Source of the DNA: Diabrotica undecimpunctata
Lineage: Eukaryota; Arthropoda; Insecta; Coleoptera; Chrysomelidae
Length of the DNA stretch: 64,000 bases
Assembly: GCF_040954645.1 (NCBI RefSeq)
Contig: NC_092804.1
Location: 147,631,108-147,695,107 of the forward strand
Reading direction: 5' to 3'
The translations under genes and the position numbers were made by a program. Of the stretch, positions 9,800 to 20,377 are shown piece after piece. Each line of letters opens with the position of its first letter. The stretch's first letter is position 1. The notes under the pieces were generated by a model. The model did not search any database. It had not been told where the DNA came from and worked only from the letters and a program-made list of their open reading frames with translations.

Positions 9800-11630
9800 G
9801 TAATAATACTTTATTTCCTTGTTGACAAATACAATTTGTATATGATCAGTCACAGTTTAGAAAACAAAATTAGTAAATATAAATGTAAATCTAAAATTAT
9901 GCTAAACCTAAGATTACAAGACAAATACAAATAGAAAATGTAAAATTACTAGCATATACTTAAAAGAATGTCAACTACTAAAATATGTATCAACAGAATA
10001 AAACGTATTCTGCAATAAAAAATAAAGTTAATTTAAATATTTTCATATTCTTACATTTTTTTTATTGGCTCGGGTAACTGATTATATATTATTTGACCTT
10101 ATATTATTATTATTGCAAGTGAGTAAAAATGCATATTTCCTTTAAAAAAAAAACACATCTAATTTTTGATTCTGCCTTGTATTTATATTGTGAATTTGAC
10201 TATTAGTTTTAAATTTTTCAAGATTTGAATGAATAAAAACACAAAATTCAAAAATATATAAGGCAGAGTTAAAAGTTTATATCTAGTAAAATAATTCTTA
10301 CAGCTAGTTATTCGAGAAATACCAGCAATACAACGTACTATTTTCTTTTGAGATAGAAAGACTTCACTGAATTTACAAGACGTACTCCAAAATACTATGC
10401 CATACCGCAAACGAGACTCCACCTGAGCATAATACAGCATAATTGGCTGTTTTTCGCTTAGTATATGTTTGAGGTTTCGAAGTAGGTAGCATGCTGAGTT
10501 TATTTTGGAAATAATATCATCACATTGCCTTTTCCAATTGAGACATTCATCAACATACACACCAAAAAACTTTAGGCATTGAACTTTTTCAATTTGTTTA
10601 GAATATATTGATAGTTCGATATCTAACAGATGTTTCTGTCTATTGTGAAAATGAATAGCATGCGTTTTATCCGCATTAAGATGTAAGTAATTTGAGGAAA
10701 ACCAATAACTAAGATCACACAAAAGTTCGTTACATTTATTTTCAAGAGATATATGTGATATATCTAATATAAGTATTGAAGTATCATCTGCATAAAGTGT
10801 AAACTGTACAGCAGAATTTATTAAGACAATATCATTTAAGTAAATAAGAAATAATATTGGGCCAATTACAGAACCTTATGTATGTACTGAACCTACATAA
10901 GAATGTAAATGTAATCTGATTTGCAAATATTTACTGATTTTTGGGATACATCTGTTAAGGAGACATACTGACAACGTTCTGATAGGTAGGATTTTATCCA
11001 TTTTAGAGAGAGATTTTTTATTCCAATATTTTCTAACCTATTAATGAGTAATGTATAATCGACACAGTGAAATGCCCTACTGAGATCACAAAAAATCCCG
11101 ACAGAGCATTCATCCGCATCAACATAGTTAGTTAAAGTCTCATAAAATGAATGAACTGCTGTATTTGTAGACTTACCTGCCTGAAAGCCATGCTAATATT
11201 TACTTACAATACCGTTCTCCAATAAATAAGAATTAATAATGAAATAAAGGGACAGTTATTGGGCGATAATTACTAATATCCTTTGCATCACCTTTCTTAT
11301 GTACAGGAACGACTTTTTCCACCTTTAGATAATCCGGAAAAATGCCATTGCAAAAAGACAAGTTTATTAGAAATGTTAAAGGTGATAGTATGAATGGAAT
11401 TACTTTTTTTAATAAAAATTGAGGTATTTCATCAGATCCACACGATTTTGAAGATTTCAATTTTCCTATCAATAATTCACTCAGCTCATTTTGAGTGTAA
11501 GGACATAATTGTAAAAAAATTTCATTTTTATTATAAGGCGGTTTCCTTAAAGTACTATTTTGATAACTGGGAATTTTAGAACGTACCTCAATTGGAGCAT
11601 TCTTAGAACACATTGAATATGTTAGCAACA
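9800..11630 (-). pseudogene. Jockey-like LINE inserted in mariner-like gene
   Basis: Reading leftwards from 11628: a pre-RT segment with LKSSKSCGSDEIPQFLLKK, then VVPVHKKGDAKDISNYRPI, the fingers motif of Jockey-type RTs. Between 11230 and 10730 the palm is broken by frameshifts, but FTLYADDTSILIL is readable near 10790-10755 on the minus strand and carries an intact YADD. The 10722-10183 segment continues with LSYWFSSNYLHLNADKTHA, VQCLKFFGVYVDE and the thumb, ending without a known terminal domain. Downstream to about 9800 is an AT-rich 3' region with an AATAAA-like signal. The 5' part with gag and endonuclease is missing. Its limits coincide with the break in the mariner-like transposase. 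Confidence 0.8.
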
Positions 11631-11639
11631 GTAGTTGTT

Positions 11640-12455
11640 GTACACCTATTCATGAAAGGCATCCGGACAAAAATGTAAGTCACGTGTACGTCCGCGATTT
11701 AGATGAAAAGTTTAGAGGAACGGGATCAGGGCAAAATAAAAAAAGGGATGCCCCCAGATTACTGAATGAAGCATCCCAAATTGAGGTCCTTGGAAATTAT
11801 GCAATAAAGCCTACTGCATCAACACGTCAAGTATCTGCAATGACAGGACTTTCACATGAGTCGGTCAAAAAGGTGTTGAAATTACATAAGTTTTACCCGT
11901 ACAAAAAACCCAAACTAGGAGATGATGATTCAGACCGACGAATCGAGTTTTGTGAACTCATGACTGAAAGAATTCGCGTTGAACCGAGAATGTTAAAAAA
12001 TATTTGTTTCACTGATGAATGTACTTTTATGCAGAATGATAATGTAAATAAACAAAACTGTCGGTACTGGAGTGATACGAATCCGCATCAATTCAGAGAA
12101 GGTAAGGTAATCTAGCTCTAGACGAAGATTTGCTGCATTTCCAACAAGATGGAGCACCTCCTCACTATGCAGCTCCAGTTAGGCGCTGGTTGGATACTAA
12201 TTATCCGAACAAATGAATTGGAAGGAAAGGTCCTATCGAGTGGCCACCGAGGTCACCAGACTTACCGCCACCTGACTTTTTTCTAAGGGGTTACCTCAGT
12301 CCCACCACACTGATGACTAGTCAATTATTTATAAAACTCGACTTGCGTCACTTGGGGAATTGCGAGCAAGAATTACGCAAGCATGTCGTGCTATTACTAG
12401 AACAACATTTGCCAAAGTTCGTGCAGAATATACCTATAAAATTTAATAAAAATCA
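11640..12455 (+). pseudogene. Mariner-like (IS630/Tc1-mariner superfamily) transposase
   Basis: Main body of the DDE transposase whose first codons lie at 9765. HPDKNVSHVYVRDLDEKF opens it; then NKKRDAPRLLNEASQIEVL, STRQVSAMTGLSHESVKKVL (helix-turn-helix) and DRRIEFCELMTERI. ICFTDECTF holds the first catalytic Asp. After FREGKVI about 90 codons are missing. DLLHFQQDGAPPHYAAPV holds the second Asp and WPPRSPDLPPPDFFLRGYL the third, with spacing like DD34D elements. The C-terminal LGELRARITQACRAITRTT is readable only after a frameshift near 12320. It is a split, deleted copy. Family-level assignment is firm; the exact clade is not. Confidence 0.85.
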
Positions 12456-12905
12456 GTCAAGCGGATTCGTAGGACTATTGGAACTAATTCTGTGACACTA
12501 ATATGGGTAAGTAATAAAAATAGGGGTTAGTAATAGAAGGTTGATAATTAAGGGTTGTATGTATTGTTTAATGCCACGTCATAAAAAATAAAAATCAAAA
12601 ATTGTATCCAAAAAATTTTAAAATATGTTTGTGGTAACCCTTATCACATATCTGTATGAAAAATATATTACGACCGATTCTCAGACCTATCGAATATACA
12701 TATAAAATTTCATAAAAATCGGTCAAACCGCTTTGGAGAAATATGGCAACTAACTCAGTGATACTGATATGGCTATTAAAAAGAAGGGGTTAGAAATAGA
12801 TGGGTGAAAATTAACGGCTGTATGTATTTTCTAATCCCACATTATAAAAACATAAAAGTAAAAAATTTTGTTTAAAAAATACATGTTTACGCATTATTAA
12901 ACGAC
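12430..12905. repeat. Tandem repeat, about 266-bp period, two diverged copies
   Basis: TATAAAATTTAATAAAAATC at 12435 pairs with TATAAAATTTCATAAAAATC at 12701. Downstream blocks also match in order (GTGACACTAATATGG with GTGATACTGATATGG; GGGTTGTATGTATT with GGCTGTATGTATT). The first copy starts at the transposase C-terminus, so the repeat may be the 3' noncoding part of that element, duplicated. Confidence 0.8.
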
Positions 12906-13299
12906 AATTAAATTTTATTGTAAAAGATCTTCGTCCAATGATAACAGAATGTAGTTTTTATATAAACTTTAATAATCTACTTTTAGCTTACGTTACGTTT
13001 TAGTTGAGCGCCTAAGAGTTAATCAATTAGGATGTAAACGTTGGTAAACATGATGTGAAAAATATATTAACTTCTAAAGAACTTTAAGAACGAAGTTTTT
13101 ACCAGAAAATTACGACAGAATGAAATGTAAGGTACAATCCCTTCTTAGAAACTTTAAGGTTTCTGTTACCATGGATTAATAGACCCAGTAATACGCGCAC
13201 CCCTATTTTATAGCATTTACAGCCAGTTATAATATCACCCAGTATCTTAAGGACGATAAAACTTATCACGCATGTTATACAAATGATTAGTCATAAAAG
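12906..13299. other. No gene seen
   Basis: Nothing coding recognised; the possible far end of the mariner-like element falls at about 13232-13244. Confidence 0.4.
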
Positions 13300-16200
13300 T
13301 AAACCTCCTCCTCCTCCTCAGTCCTAATCCCTTTTGGGATGTGGTGACACCATCAGGCCTTTACAGATTTTTCACGATTTCCCTCCATCCTTTCCTGACC
13401 TAGGCTAGTTGTTCGACTTCATGTAACCCTTGGTGAATCAATATTTTTGTTTGGTCTATCCAACGGCTTGGATATCTTCCCCTAGGTCTCTTTCCTTCAA
13501 CTCTACCCTCGACTATCAGTTTTTCTATCGTCCCTGTTCTTCTAGCAATGTATCCAAAATACTGCAAATATCTCTGTTGTCTTTGTTTAAGCAATCTATC
13601 CTTTACTTTAAGTTGTTCTAATATCGATACGTTAGTGCCATAATTAATCCAGGATATTCTTAACATGCCGCGGTATACCCAGATTTCAAAAGCGTCTAGT
13701 TTTTTTTTATCCGCTTTCTTTAAGGTCCGCGTTTCGGATGCATATGTGGCTATGGGAAAAATGAGTGCCCTTACTAGCCTTAGTTGTGTGTGTATTGTTA
13801 TGTTAGAATTTTTCTAAATTGTTACCAGTTTCATCATAGCTGTTCTAGCAATAGTCAACCTTCTACGTATCTCTCTATCACACCCTCCGTAATTTGTTAT
13901 TAGGGACCCCAGGTATATAAAACTATTTACCACTTCAAAGCCCACAATTTCTTTAATGCGTTGAAGATTATGCCGAGCTCTGTCTACTAGCATGATCTTT
14001 GTCTTACTCCTATTTAGCTTTAGTCCATATGTTCTGCTTTTCTCCTCCAGACATCTTATTATGTCTTCCATTTCTTCTTGATTTGCCGCGATTATTAAAG
14101 TGTCATCAGCATATCTCAAGTTACTGATTTTTGACCTCCTACTGATATTCATATTCCACCCTTCCATCCGTCTAATACCTTTCGCATAATGTGTTCGCTG
14201 TAGATATTAAACGCAGTTTAATATTATGCGTTTATATATTATCAGGCGAGATTGTGCATCCCTGCCTGACACCTGCCTCTATTTTGAAATGATCGTAATG
14301 GGTGTTGTTTATTTTTACTGTGCACTTATTATTTTCATATAGACTTTTAATTAGACAAATTAAGTGGTGGGGTGTTCCCATTTCCGCTAGTATGGACCAT
14401 AATTGCTGCTATTTGACTTTATCGAAGGCCTTTGTGTAATATATAAAGCACATAAGCATAAGAGTATTGAATTTACGAGTTTTTTCGATTAGCTGTCTGA
14501 CATTAAGGATGTGTTCTCTTGTGCCTTTTCCTGGGACAAATCCCGCTTGTTCTTCTGATATCTGAGGCAATAGAAAAGCTTTTAGTCTTTCATGTATTAC
14601 ATGAAGTAGAATCTTGCTTGCATGGGATATTAGGGTTACTGTTCTGTAGTTGCTGGAATCTAGCGGAGTTCCTTTTTTGAATATTGGGATGAAAGTGGAT
14701 GTTGTCCAGTCGTTGGGCCACTCTCCGGTTTCCCAAATCTTTTTGCAGATCATATGCATAACATTTACTCCAACATCTCCAGTCTCTTTTAAAACTTCTG
14801 CGGTGATCTGGTCTGCGCCAGGAGATTTTCTATTTTTTAACTTTTTGGTTGCTTTTTCTACCTCTGACTTTAGAATGTTTGGTTCTCTCTCTGCGGTGAA
14901 CTTGTCATGATTTGCATTCTGGGGATCATCTGCATATAGACTTTGACAATATTTTCTCCATACCTCCGCAATCCCTTTCTCGTCATTTATAATTGGTTGG
15001 TTTTGATTCATTATTGTTTGTGTGATTGGTTTAAATTCCCTGGATAGGAAATTCCCTGGATAGATATCGGACTTTGTTATATAGCTCATGGGATTCATAC
15101 CGGTTTGCATGTCTCTCTAGTTCTTCGCATTCTTCATTTATATGTTTATTTTTATCATCTCTACGTGCTCTTTTAATTTCTCCATTTAACCTTGCTAATT
15201 CGTTTTTGTTGCTGTCTTTTTGATATATGAGAGATTTGATTGTCCTTCGCTCTTCGAAAAGTTGCAGCGTTCTGTCTGTCATCCAGTGTTTTCTCTTGAT
15301 GATCTTTTTCTCGGTTCTGGTTCTTTCTACAGAGGTTTCTATGGCAATTCTGAAACCTTTCCACATTTCTTCTGGGTTGTCTTGTGTGTTCAACATACTA
15401 GTTTCCTTTAATGCATTTTTAAATGTTTTCGGATTTGAAATCTTCAGCCTGTATTGATTTTGGTGCGGTATCGTTCTTTTTAGCTTCATCTTGAAGCAAG
15501 CCCATAAGAATTTATGATTTGATCCACATTTAGCTCTTAGTCTAGTTTTTACGTTTGTAAAACATGTCTTCCATCTGTTTCTAATCAATATGTAGTCGAT
15601 TTGGTTCTTGTATTCTCCATTTGGGCTGGTCCACGTCGATAAACGACGGGCATGATGTTTGAACATTGTGTTTACAATGGCCAAACTGTTTTTGGTTGCA
15701 AAATCTATTAAACGTTCGCCTCGGCTGTTTCTAATACCTAACCCATAGTTTCCTACATTTTGGATGTATCATTTCTTGTTTCTCCTACCTTAGCGTTAAA
15801 ATCGCCCATGATTATGAGTGGTTCTTTAGATGAAATAATTCTTATTGCGTATTTAATAACGGAGTATACGTCTTCGACTTTATTGTGTGACGCGTCTGAG
15901 GTTGGCATATAGACCTGAAGAATGTGCATTTTGTTTGGTGATGCTAGTAAGGTTATTTTTAGAAATCTGTCATTTATCGGTTGGTAATCATACACGTATT
16001 TTGAAACTTTTTTAGTCACCATAATTGCAACACCATTTCTTCCTGTGTTATTTACTCCCGATATGTATACAACATGATCTGCCGTTCGGAAGTGTCCTTG
16101 TCCTTCCAATGGGTCTCGCAAAGTCCGCATATTTCTATATCCTCTCTTTCAACTTCTTGTTGTAGTATATGCAGTTTGCCTGGTTGCAATAATCCTTGAA

Positions 16201-16375
16201 CATTCCAGGTTGCTATTCCCATTGCCTTTCTTAACTGAAACTCTATTTTTTTTCAGGCTCCAATTTCGCATGTGTTGCCTGGTTGCTCACAAACACATGC
16301 ACGGTAGCTCATTTGACACTAGTTGGCCCGGAACCAACTGAGCGCCGATCGCTAATCGGATCGCTAATAAAATTA
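13300..16375 (-). mobile_element. Near-complete RTE-like LINE
   Basis: Read leftwards. A structured 5' leader (16375-16223) precedes the ATG at 16222, which opens MGIATWNVQGLLQPGKLHIL. The endonuclease follows: EICGLCETHW, GRNGVAIMVTKKV, VYMPTSD, IIMGDFNAKVG, then NQIDYILIRNRWK and a degraded SDHKFLW site (15684-15520). A linker precedes the RT (15110-14409) with NRKSPGADQITAEVLK, IPIFKKGTPLDSSNYR, EEQAGFVPGKGTREHI and AFDKVK; ISNLRYADDTLIIAA (14167-13814) has an intact YADD and FIYLGSLIT follows. The end (13666-13400) reads RQQRYLQYFGYIARR, GKRPRGRYPSRWIDQTK. The 3' terminus is a short GAGGAGGAGG repeat at 13308-13322, as in RTE elements that end in microsatellites. Several frameshifts make it inactive, but this is among the least decayed LINEs here. 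Confidence 0.9.
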
Positions 16376-16524
16376 AACGCTTACAACGATATTTTAGATT
16401 ATTTTAGAAACACCCTGTATTTATATCTGAATTCTGTGAATATTAACTAACATTAAATTCAGAAAATTCTTCCATGCTTTTAAAATATAGTAAAGAAAAA
16501 TGCAAAACAAAATTGAAACTTTAC

Positions 16525-16693
16525 CTCTTTCATCCATGAATTCCACGGAAATGTTCAGTTCTTTCATCTTCAGTCCGATTAAATCCAAGTCGAGTGGAGA
16601 ATAACACAGCTCGGTCAGTATAAGGGTGGGAGTTTGAAAGAAAGCTAAACGGACGCAGGCCAGCAACCCCAGTAGCAGTGGCAGGCCTGCCAT
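16525..16693 (-). CDS. Candidate host gene, first coding exon with signal peptide
   Basis: An ATG at 16693 opens MAGLPLLLGLLACVRLAFF, a good N-terminal signal sequence (hydrophobic core LPLLLGLLACVRLAFF), followed by TPTLILTELCYSPLDLDLI and ending GLKMKELNISVEFMDERG. The frame can leave through GAG|GTAAAG, a good 5' splice donor at 16525/16524; beyond it the composition reverts to AT-rich. The exon is visibly richer in G+C than its surroundings and has no stops or frameshift, unlike everything else in the window. A TATA box lies just upstream. I do not recognise the protein; it is probably secreted or a membrane receptor. No second exon was found leftwards, so intron 1 would contain the 13.3-16.4 kb LINE and possibly much more. 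An alternative is a chance ORF. Confidence 0.55.
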
Positions 16694-16727
16694 AGTTGGC
16701 TTTTCAACGAGGCATGGCTTAGGAAGG

Positions 16728-16735
16728 CCTTTATA
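16728..16735 (-). promoter_or_regulatory. TATA box upstream of the candidate host exon
   Basis: TATAAAGG on the minus strand (preceded by GAGCTC), 35 bp upstream of the ATG. Transcription from the usual 25-30 bp downstream would leave a very short 5' leader of roughly 5-15 nt, which is tight but possible; the real start could be elsewhere. Confidence 0.45.
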
Positions 16736-16739
16736 GAGC

Positions 16740-17084
16740 TCAGTTCCCGCGTATTGTTACTCCTGCACGCTTTGATATATGCATTTTGATTCTGAAATAA
16801 AAAGATATAATGATTACTAATATTTTAAAAGATTTTGGCATTTGAAATAAAAATAATTTAGTTTTTTTTAGCTTTATTAGAGTTTCAGAATAAGAAGATA
16901 TTTTAAATTTATACTCGATTACGTGTTCCTTTTATATAAACATAAAACAAATCTAAAGAAACCTCGTAGTTTACTTTTTCTATTTTTAGTTTTTGAGAAA
17001 GCTGCTCTTGTTTTAATAATTCTGATTCCTAAGTTCCATTGTTGTATCACATTGTTTATTACATTACAATTACACGTTACTGAT
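16740..17084. other. Presumed upstream flank of the candidate exon
   Basis: AT-rich with no ORF I can support; would be the promoter-proximal region if the exon is real. Confidence 0.35.
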
Positions 17085-17085
17085 T

Positions 17086-17245
17086 ATCATCATCATCATT
17101 CAATCTTCGCTTATCCACTGCTGGACATAGATCTCCTTTATAATTTTCCATCTATTTCGATCTTGTGCCTCTTGCATCCAATTCCTATGATAACGTTTTA
17201 GATCGTCAGTCCAACGTGTTGGTGGACGACCTCTGCTTCGGTATG
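17086..17245 (-). pseudogene. RTE-like LINE 3' end
   Basis: On the minus strand the last codons read GRPPTRWTDDLKRYHRNWMQ, then DRNRWKIIKEIYVQQWI, then a short (ATG)n tail at 17086-17097. This is the standard C-terminus of the WTDD-tailed LINE group, related to the fragments at 60.4 and 61.4 kb. It is strongly 5'-truncated. Confidence 0.8.
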
Positions 17246-17249
17246 ACTA

Positions 17250-17742
17250 AAGTTTATAAAAAAAATTAATTAAAGTAACCCTTGGTATTTTTAAAATAAG
17301 TTCATTCTTTTTCGTATGTAAAAACTTCTACACGAATAATACTGGCTTTTCCTAAGTTGGTCCAAACAACACGGTATCCCGAAGAGTTCCGTAGCAGAAA
17401 TTCTTAAGCCATAAAACTGTGTATTGTATAAAATTAACTCTAGTTTTTAAATATTATTATCAAATTATCATATGATATACATAGAATAATTAGAGCATGC
17501 GACGGTGAGACCACATTTCCAAAGCCTTAGTCGTTTGTAAGATAATTTCGCGATAGGAGATACCTCTGCAACATATGTGTCTGATCTAGTCTATCCTGAT
17601 ATATGTTTCGTGTATGTTATCGAAAAGGCTGTTTATATTAAACTTTGTTCCTTCTCAGTTATTTTGCAGTTTTCATTAAGATTTGATTGCTTAGGTTTAT
17701 AAAAAATTTGAACTCGAGATTTCAGTAAGTAATAATCCAATG
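17250..17742. other. No gene seen
   Basis: Apart from a possible 50-bp LINE scrap near 17490-17545 on the minus strand (EAFEMWSHRRML), nothing was recognised. Confidence 0.4.
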
Positions 17743-17902
17743 TACAGCTGATTCCTAAAAAAACTGATATGACTCTTAAACCGTATATTGTAAAAAGTGA
17801 GCACTGTCTTTTGATGGATAAATACTTATTATTTACATACTGTCACTGTCACTGCCAAATCTTAAAATTTGTCAGATCACTTATTCTGTTCAACTTAAAA
17901 AA

Positions 17903-18350
17903 ATGGCTCCACATGCTAGCAAGTTAGCAAAGAACTAAAAGCGATAATTTTAACGAAATTAGAAGATGGTGGGTCACTATCTGCCATAGTGAACCAGTTT
18001 AACGCAAGCAGAACAACAGTTTTTAATATTCATAGAAGATTAAGAGAACAAGAAACTCTCGGAAGAAGGCAAGGTTCTGGAAGACCAAAAATATCTACCG
18101 CTCATGAAGAGCGTACGCTTTTGGAAATATTAAAAGAAAATCCTTTTAAAGATGCAAAAACTGCAAGAATTATGTCACAGTTTCCCGGAAGAAAGACAAC
18201 AACGCATCTTAGTTACGGAACTGCAGCAAAAAACAAGATCTTACACCACAACAGAAGCAGTTAGGACTTTTATTTGCTTTAAACGATCAGCTACAAAATC
18301 AAGATTTTTGGGACAGGGTAATATTTACAGATGAGAAAAATTTTCAATTT
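17903..18350 (+). pseudogene. Tc1-like transposase, N-terminal part
   Basis: The ATG at 17903 opens MAPHASKLAK; a stop follows within 10 codons but the frame resumes as IILTKLEDGGSLSAIVNQFN and ASRTTVFNIHRRL, the first helix-turn-helix of Tc1 transposases, then RRQGSGRPKIS, the GRPR-like hook. ILKENPFKDAKTARIMSQFP leads to a gap, and QNQDFWDRVIFTDEKNFQFF supplies the first catalytic Asp. At 18352 the frame is cut by the 3' end of a LINE on the minus strand. The second half is at 19285-19770. Confidence 0.85.
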
Positions 18351-18351
18351 T

Positions 18352-19285
18352 TTTCTTCTTCTTCTTGTGCCACTCCTATCGGAGTTTGGAAATCATCAAG
18401 GCTATCCTGACCTTGTTTACAGCTGACCTAAAGAGTTCATTAGTGGTACAGCCAAACCACTCTCTCAAATTACGCAGCATGGCATTCTTCTACGGCCTGG
18501 ATTCCGTTTTCCTTCTATTTTTCCTTGCATTATATTTTGAAGTAATGCGTATTTATGTCCTCTCATCAGGTGACCCAAATATTTGAGTTTTCTTCGTTTG
18601 ATCGTTGACAAAATTTATGGGTCTTTTCCTATCCTTCGCATTACTTTAAAATTTGTAACTCTTTCAACCCAACTTATCTTCAGCATTCGACGGTAGCACC
18701 ACATCTCGAAACTTTCAATATTTTTTATATTGTTCTTATATCTCTGTTGCAGAAGAATTTCCTCATCTTTATGAAAGTGGCCCTGGCAATTTCTATACGT
18801 CTTTTATTTCATTGTTTTGGTCTCCAGTTTCCTTTATTGAAGTACCCAAGTATTTGTAACTTGATACTTTTTCAATTTGAATGGCGTTTATACTAATATG
18901 TGCTGGTTGTGTCATGTTCTTACTGAAGACCATATACTTAGTTTTTTTAATATTGATACTTATGCCATAATTGTTGCAGGCAATATTTATATTTGTAAGT
19001 AATCGTTGTAATTCTTCTACTGTTTTTGCAACCAGTACAGTGTCGTCTGCGTATCGAATATTATTTACAACCTCTCCATTGATTACGATTCTTTCTTTTA
19101 CTTGCAAAAGGGTTTCCTGGCAGATGCTTTTACTATAAACATTAAATAGCAGCGGTGACAAAATGCATCCCTATCATACTCCTCTACGTATTTCTATTGC
19201 TTGTGATATCTCATTTTCTATTTTGATGTTAGCTTTCTGATTCCAATATAGATTGAGAATTATTTGCAGGATTTTCTAAATAGTG
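18352..19285 (-). pseudogene. RTE-like LINE inserted in the Tc1-like transposase
   Basis: Leftwards from about 19285: LQIILNLYWNQKANIKIENE, then LSPLLFNVYSKSICQETL, VVNNIRYADDTVLVAK (intact YADD), INIKKTKYMVFSKNM and SSYKYLGTSI. After frameshifts the tail reads LREWFGCTTNELFRAAVNK and RIALMIS. It ends in a CTTCTTCTT-type (AAG)n tail at 18352-18370. The tail matches the 52.2-kb copy almost word for word, so the two belong to one subfamily. The 5' half, including the endonuclease, is missing. Confidence 0.85.
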
Positions 19286-19770
19286 CAAAATTGGGGTGTA
19301 TAGACCAGATAATAAAAGAATGAATTAATCTTCTATGTGTTGATAGATATCGAGCAGCTGGTTATTATAGCGCCAATGTATGGAGATGGATTTCATCTAG
19401 AGGAATGGAAATGGTGTATCGATGGCAGGTTTGTTGGGCAGACTTATCTGAATATTATAGAAAACATTATGTTTTCCAGTGTAGAACAGTTGTATCCAGA
19501 AAATAATTTTATCCGTCAACAAGATAATTGTCCTGTTCACACTGCAAATATAATAAACCAGTGGATCCAGAATAACAATATCGAAACCTTATCATGGCCC
19601 AACTACAGTCCAGATTTAAACCCAATCGAGAATGTGTGGGGGGTTATTATAATACGGTTGTATCGGCATAATTTTATACCTCAAAATGCTGAACAGCTGT
19701 GGCACGGTATACAGCAGGTTTGGGAAGAGCTCTTTGAAGAAGACAATTGCATCGTTCATACCTAAATTTA
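19285..19770 (+). pseudogene. Tc1-like transposase, C-terminal part
   Basis: Continuation of the transposase after the LINE. VYRPDNKRMN near 19297 is the post-FTDE segment. The open part from 19337 has DGRFVGQTYLNIIENIM, VEQLYPENNFIRQQDNCPVH with the second catalytic Asp, and LSWPNYSPDLNPIENVWGV with the catalytic Glu of a DD34E triad. It proceeds to QLWHGIQQVWEELFEE and then stops at an IVHT ending shortly before the junction with an inverted transposase piece. The usual last 25 residues or so are absent. Confidence 0.9.
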
Positions 19771-19774
19771 GTAG

Positions 19775-19965
19775 AGTTTTGGTCTTCCACACTCTCGGTT
19801 TCTTTCGAGAAGTTTCTTGTTCCCTCAATTTTTTATTAATACAAAAACTGTAGTTCTGCTTATGTTAAAATGTTTTGCTGCCTCTGATAGTGCCCAGTTA
19901 TCTTTTAATCTGGTTACAATTCTTGCTTTATTATATTGTTGAGTTAAGTCGTTTGTTTTATTACT
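19775..19965 (-). pseudogene. Second Tc1-like transposase N-terminus, inverted
   Basis: On the minus strand from about 19960: ARIVTRLKDNWALSEAAKHF then NISRTTVFVLI and LREQETSRKKPRVWKTK. This is the same HTH region as the forward copy at 17.95-18.1 kb but clearly diverged. It sits between the C-terminus of the forward copy and the right TIR, pointing towards it. The 20070-19970 upstream leader on this strand contains the 23-bp minisatellite. So the unit is a chimera of two related elements, or carries an imperfect long inverted repeat. Confidence 0.75.
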
Positions 19966-20010
19966 TAATAATAATAAAAATAATAACAACAACCCCATTT
20001 TAGGTAAAAT

Positions 20011-20070
20011 ATATATTTATATACTCTACTCTAATATATTTATATACTCTACTCTAATATATTTATATAC
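20011..20070. repeat. 23-bp minisatellite, 2.6 copies
   Basis: ATATATTTATATACTCTACT plus CTA repeats at 20011, 20034 and (partial) 20057, with perfect identity between copies. Confidence 0.9.
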
Positions 20071-20377
20071 ACTTTATAAAATGCAGGAATTCAAAATGAT
20101 ATCAAAATTTAGAGCTTAATAATTATTACAATTTATGAATTAACATATGTAATCAATTGTTTGTTTGTTTGTTTATTTTATTATTTGTCTGTCATAATAA
20201 ATATAATATTATCTCAGAACAATCAAATACACTGCTCAAAATGAATAAATCTTACTAAGAGTCGTATCAGTTTTTTTAGGAACCAGCTGTACATTATATA
20301 TCCCTGTATTCTCCAGTATAATGTATTTTTAGTCCAGATATCCGCCTAACTATATTATAGTCAATTACTAGTTTTAA

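Larger units (their letters stand above)
17745..20289. mobile_element. Tc1-like transposon with intact TIRs, split by a LINE
   Basis: Terminal inverted repeats 17745-17778 and 20256-20289 match at 32 of 34 positions (CAGCTGATTCCTAAAAAAAC inward from the left), each flanked by TA (17743-17744 and 20290-20291). Inside lie a forward transposase pseudogene, a LINE insertion on the opposite strand (about 18352-19285) and, next to the right end, an inverted N-terminal piece of a second related transposase. The element is about 2.5 kb with the LINE and about 1.6 kb without it, the usual Tc1 size. Confidence 0.9.
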
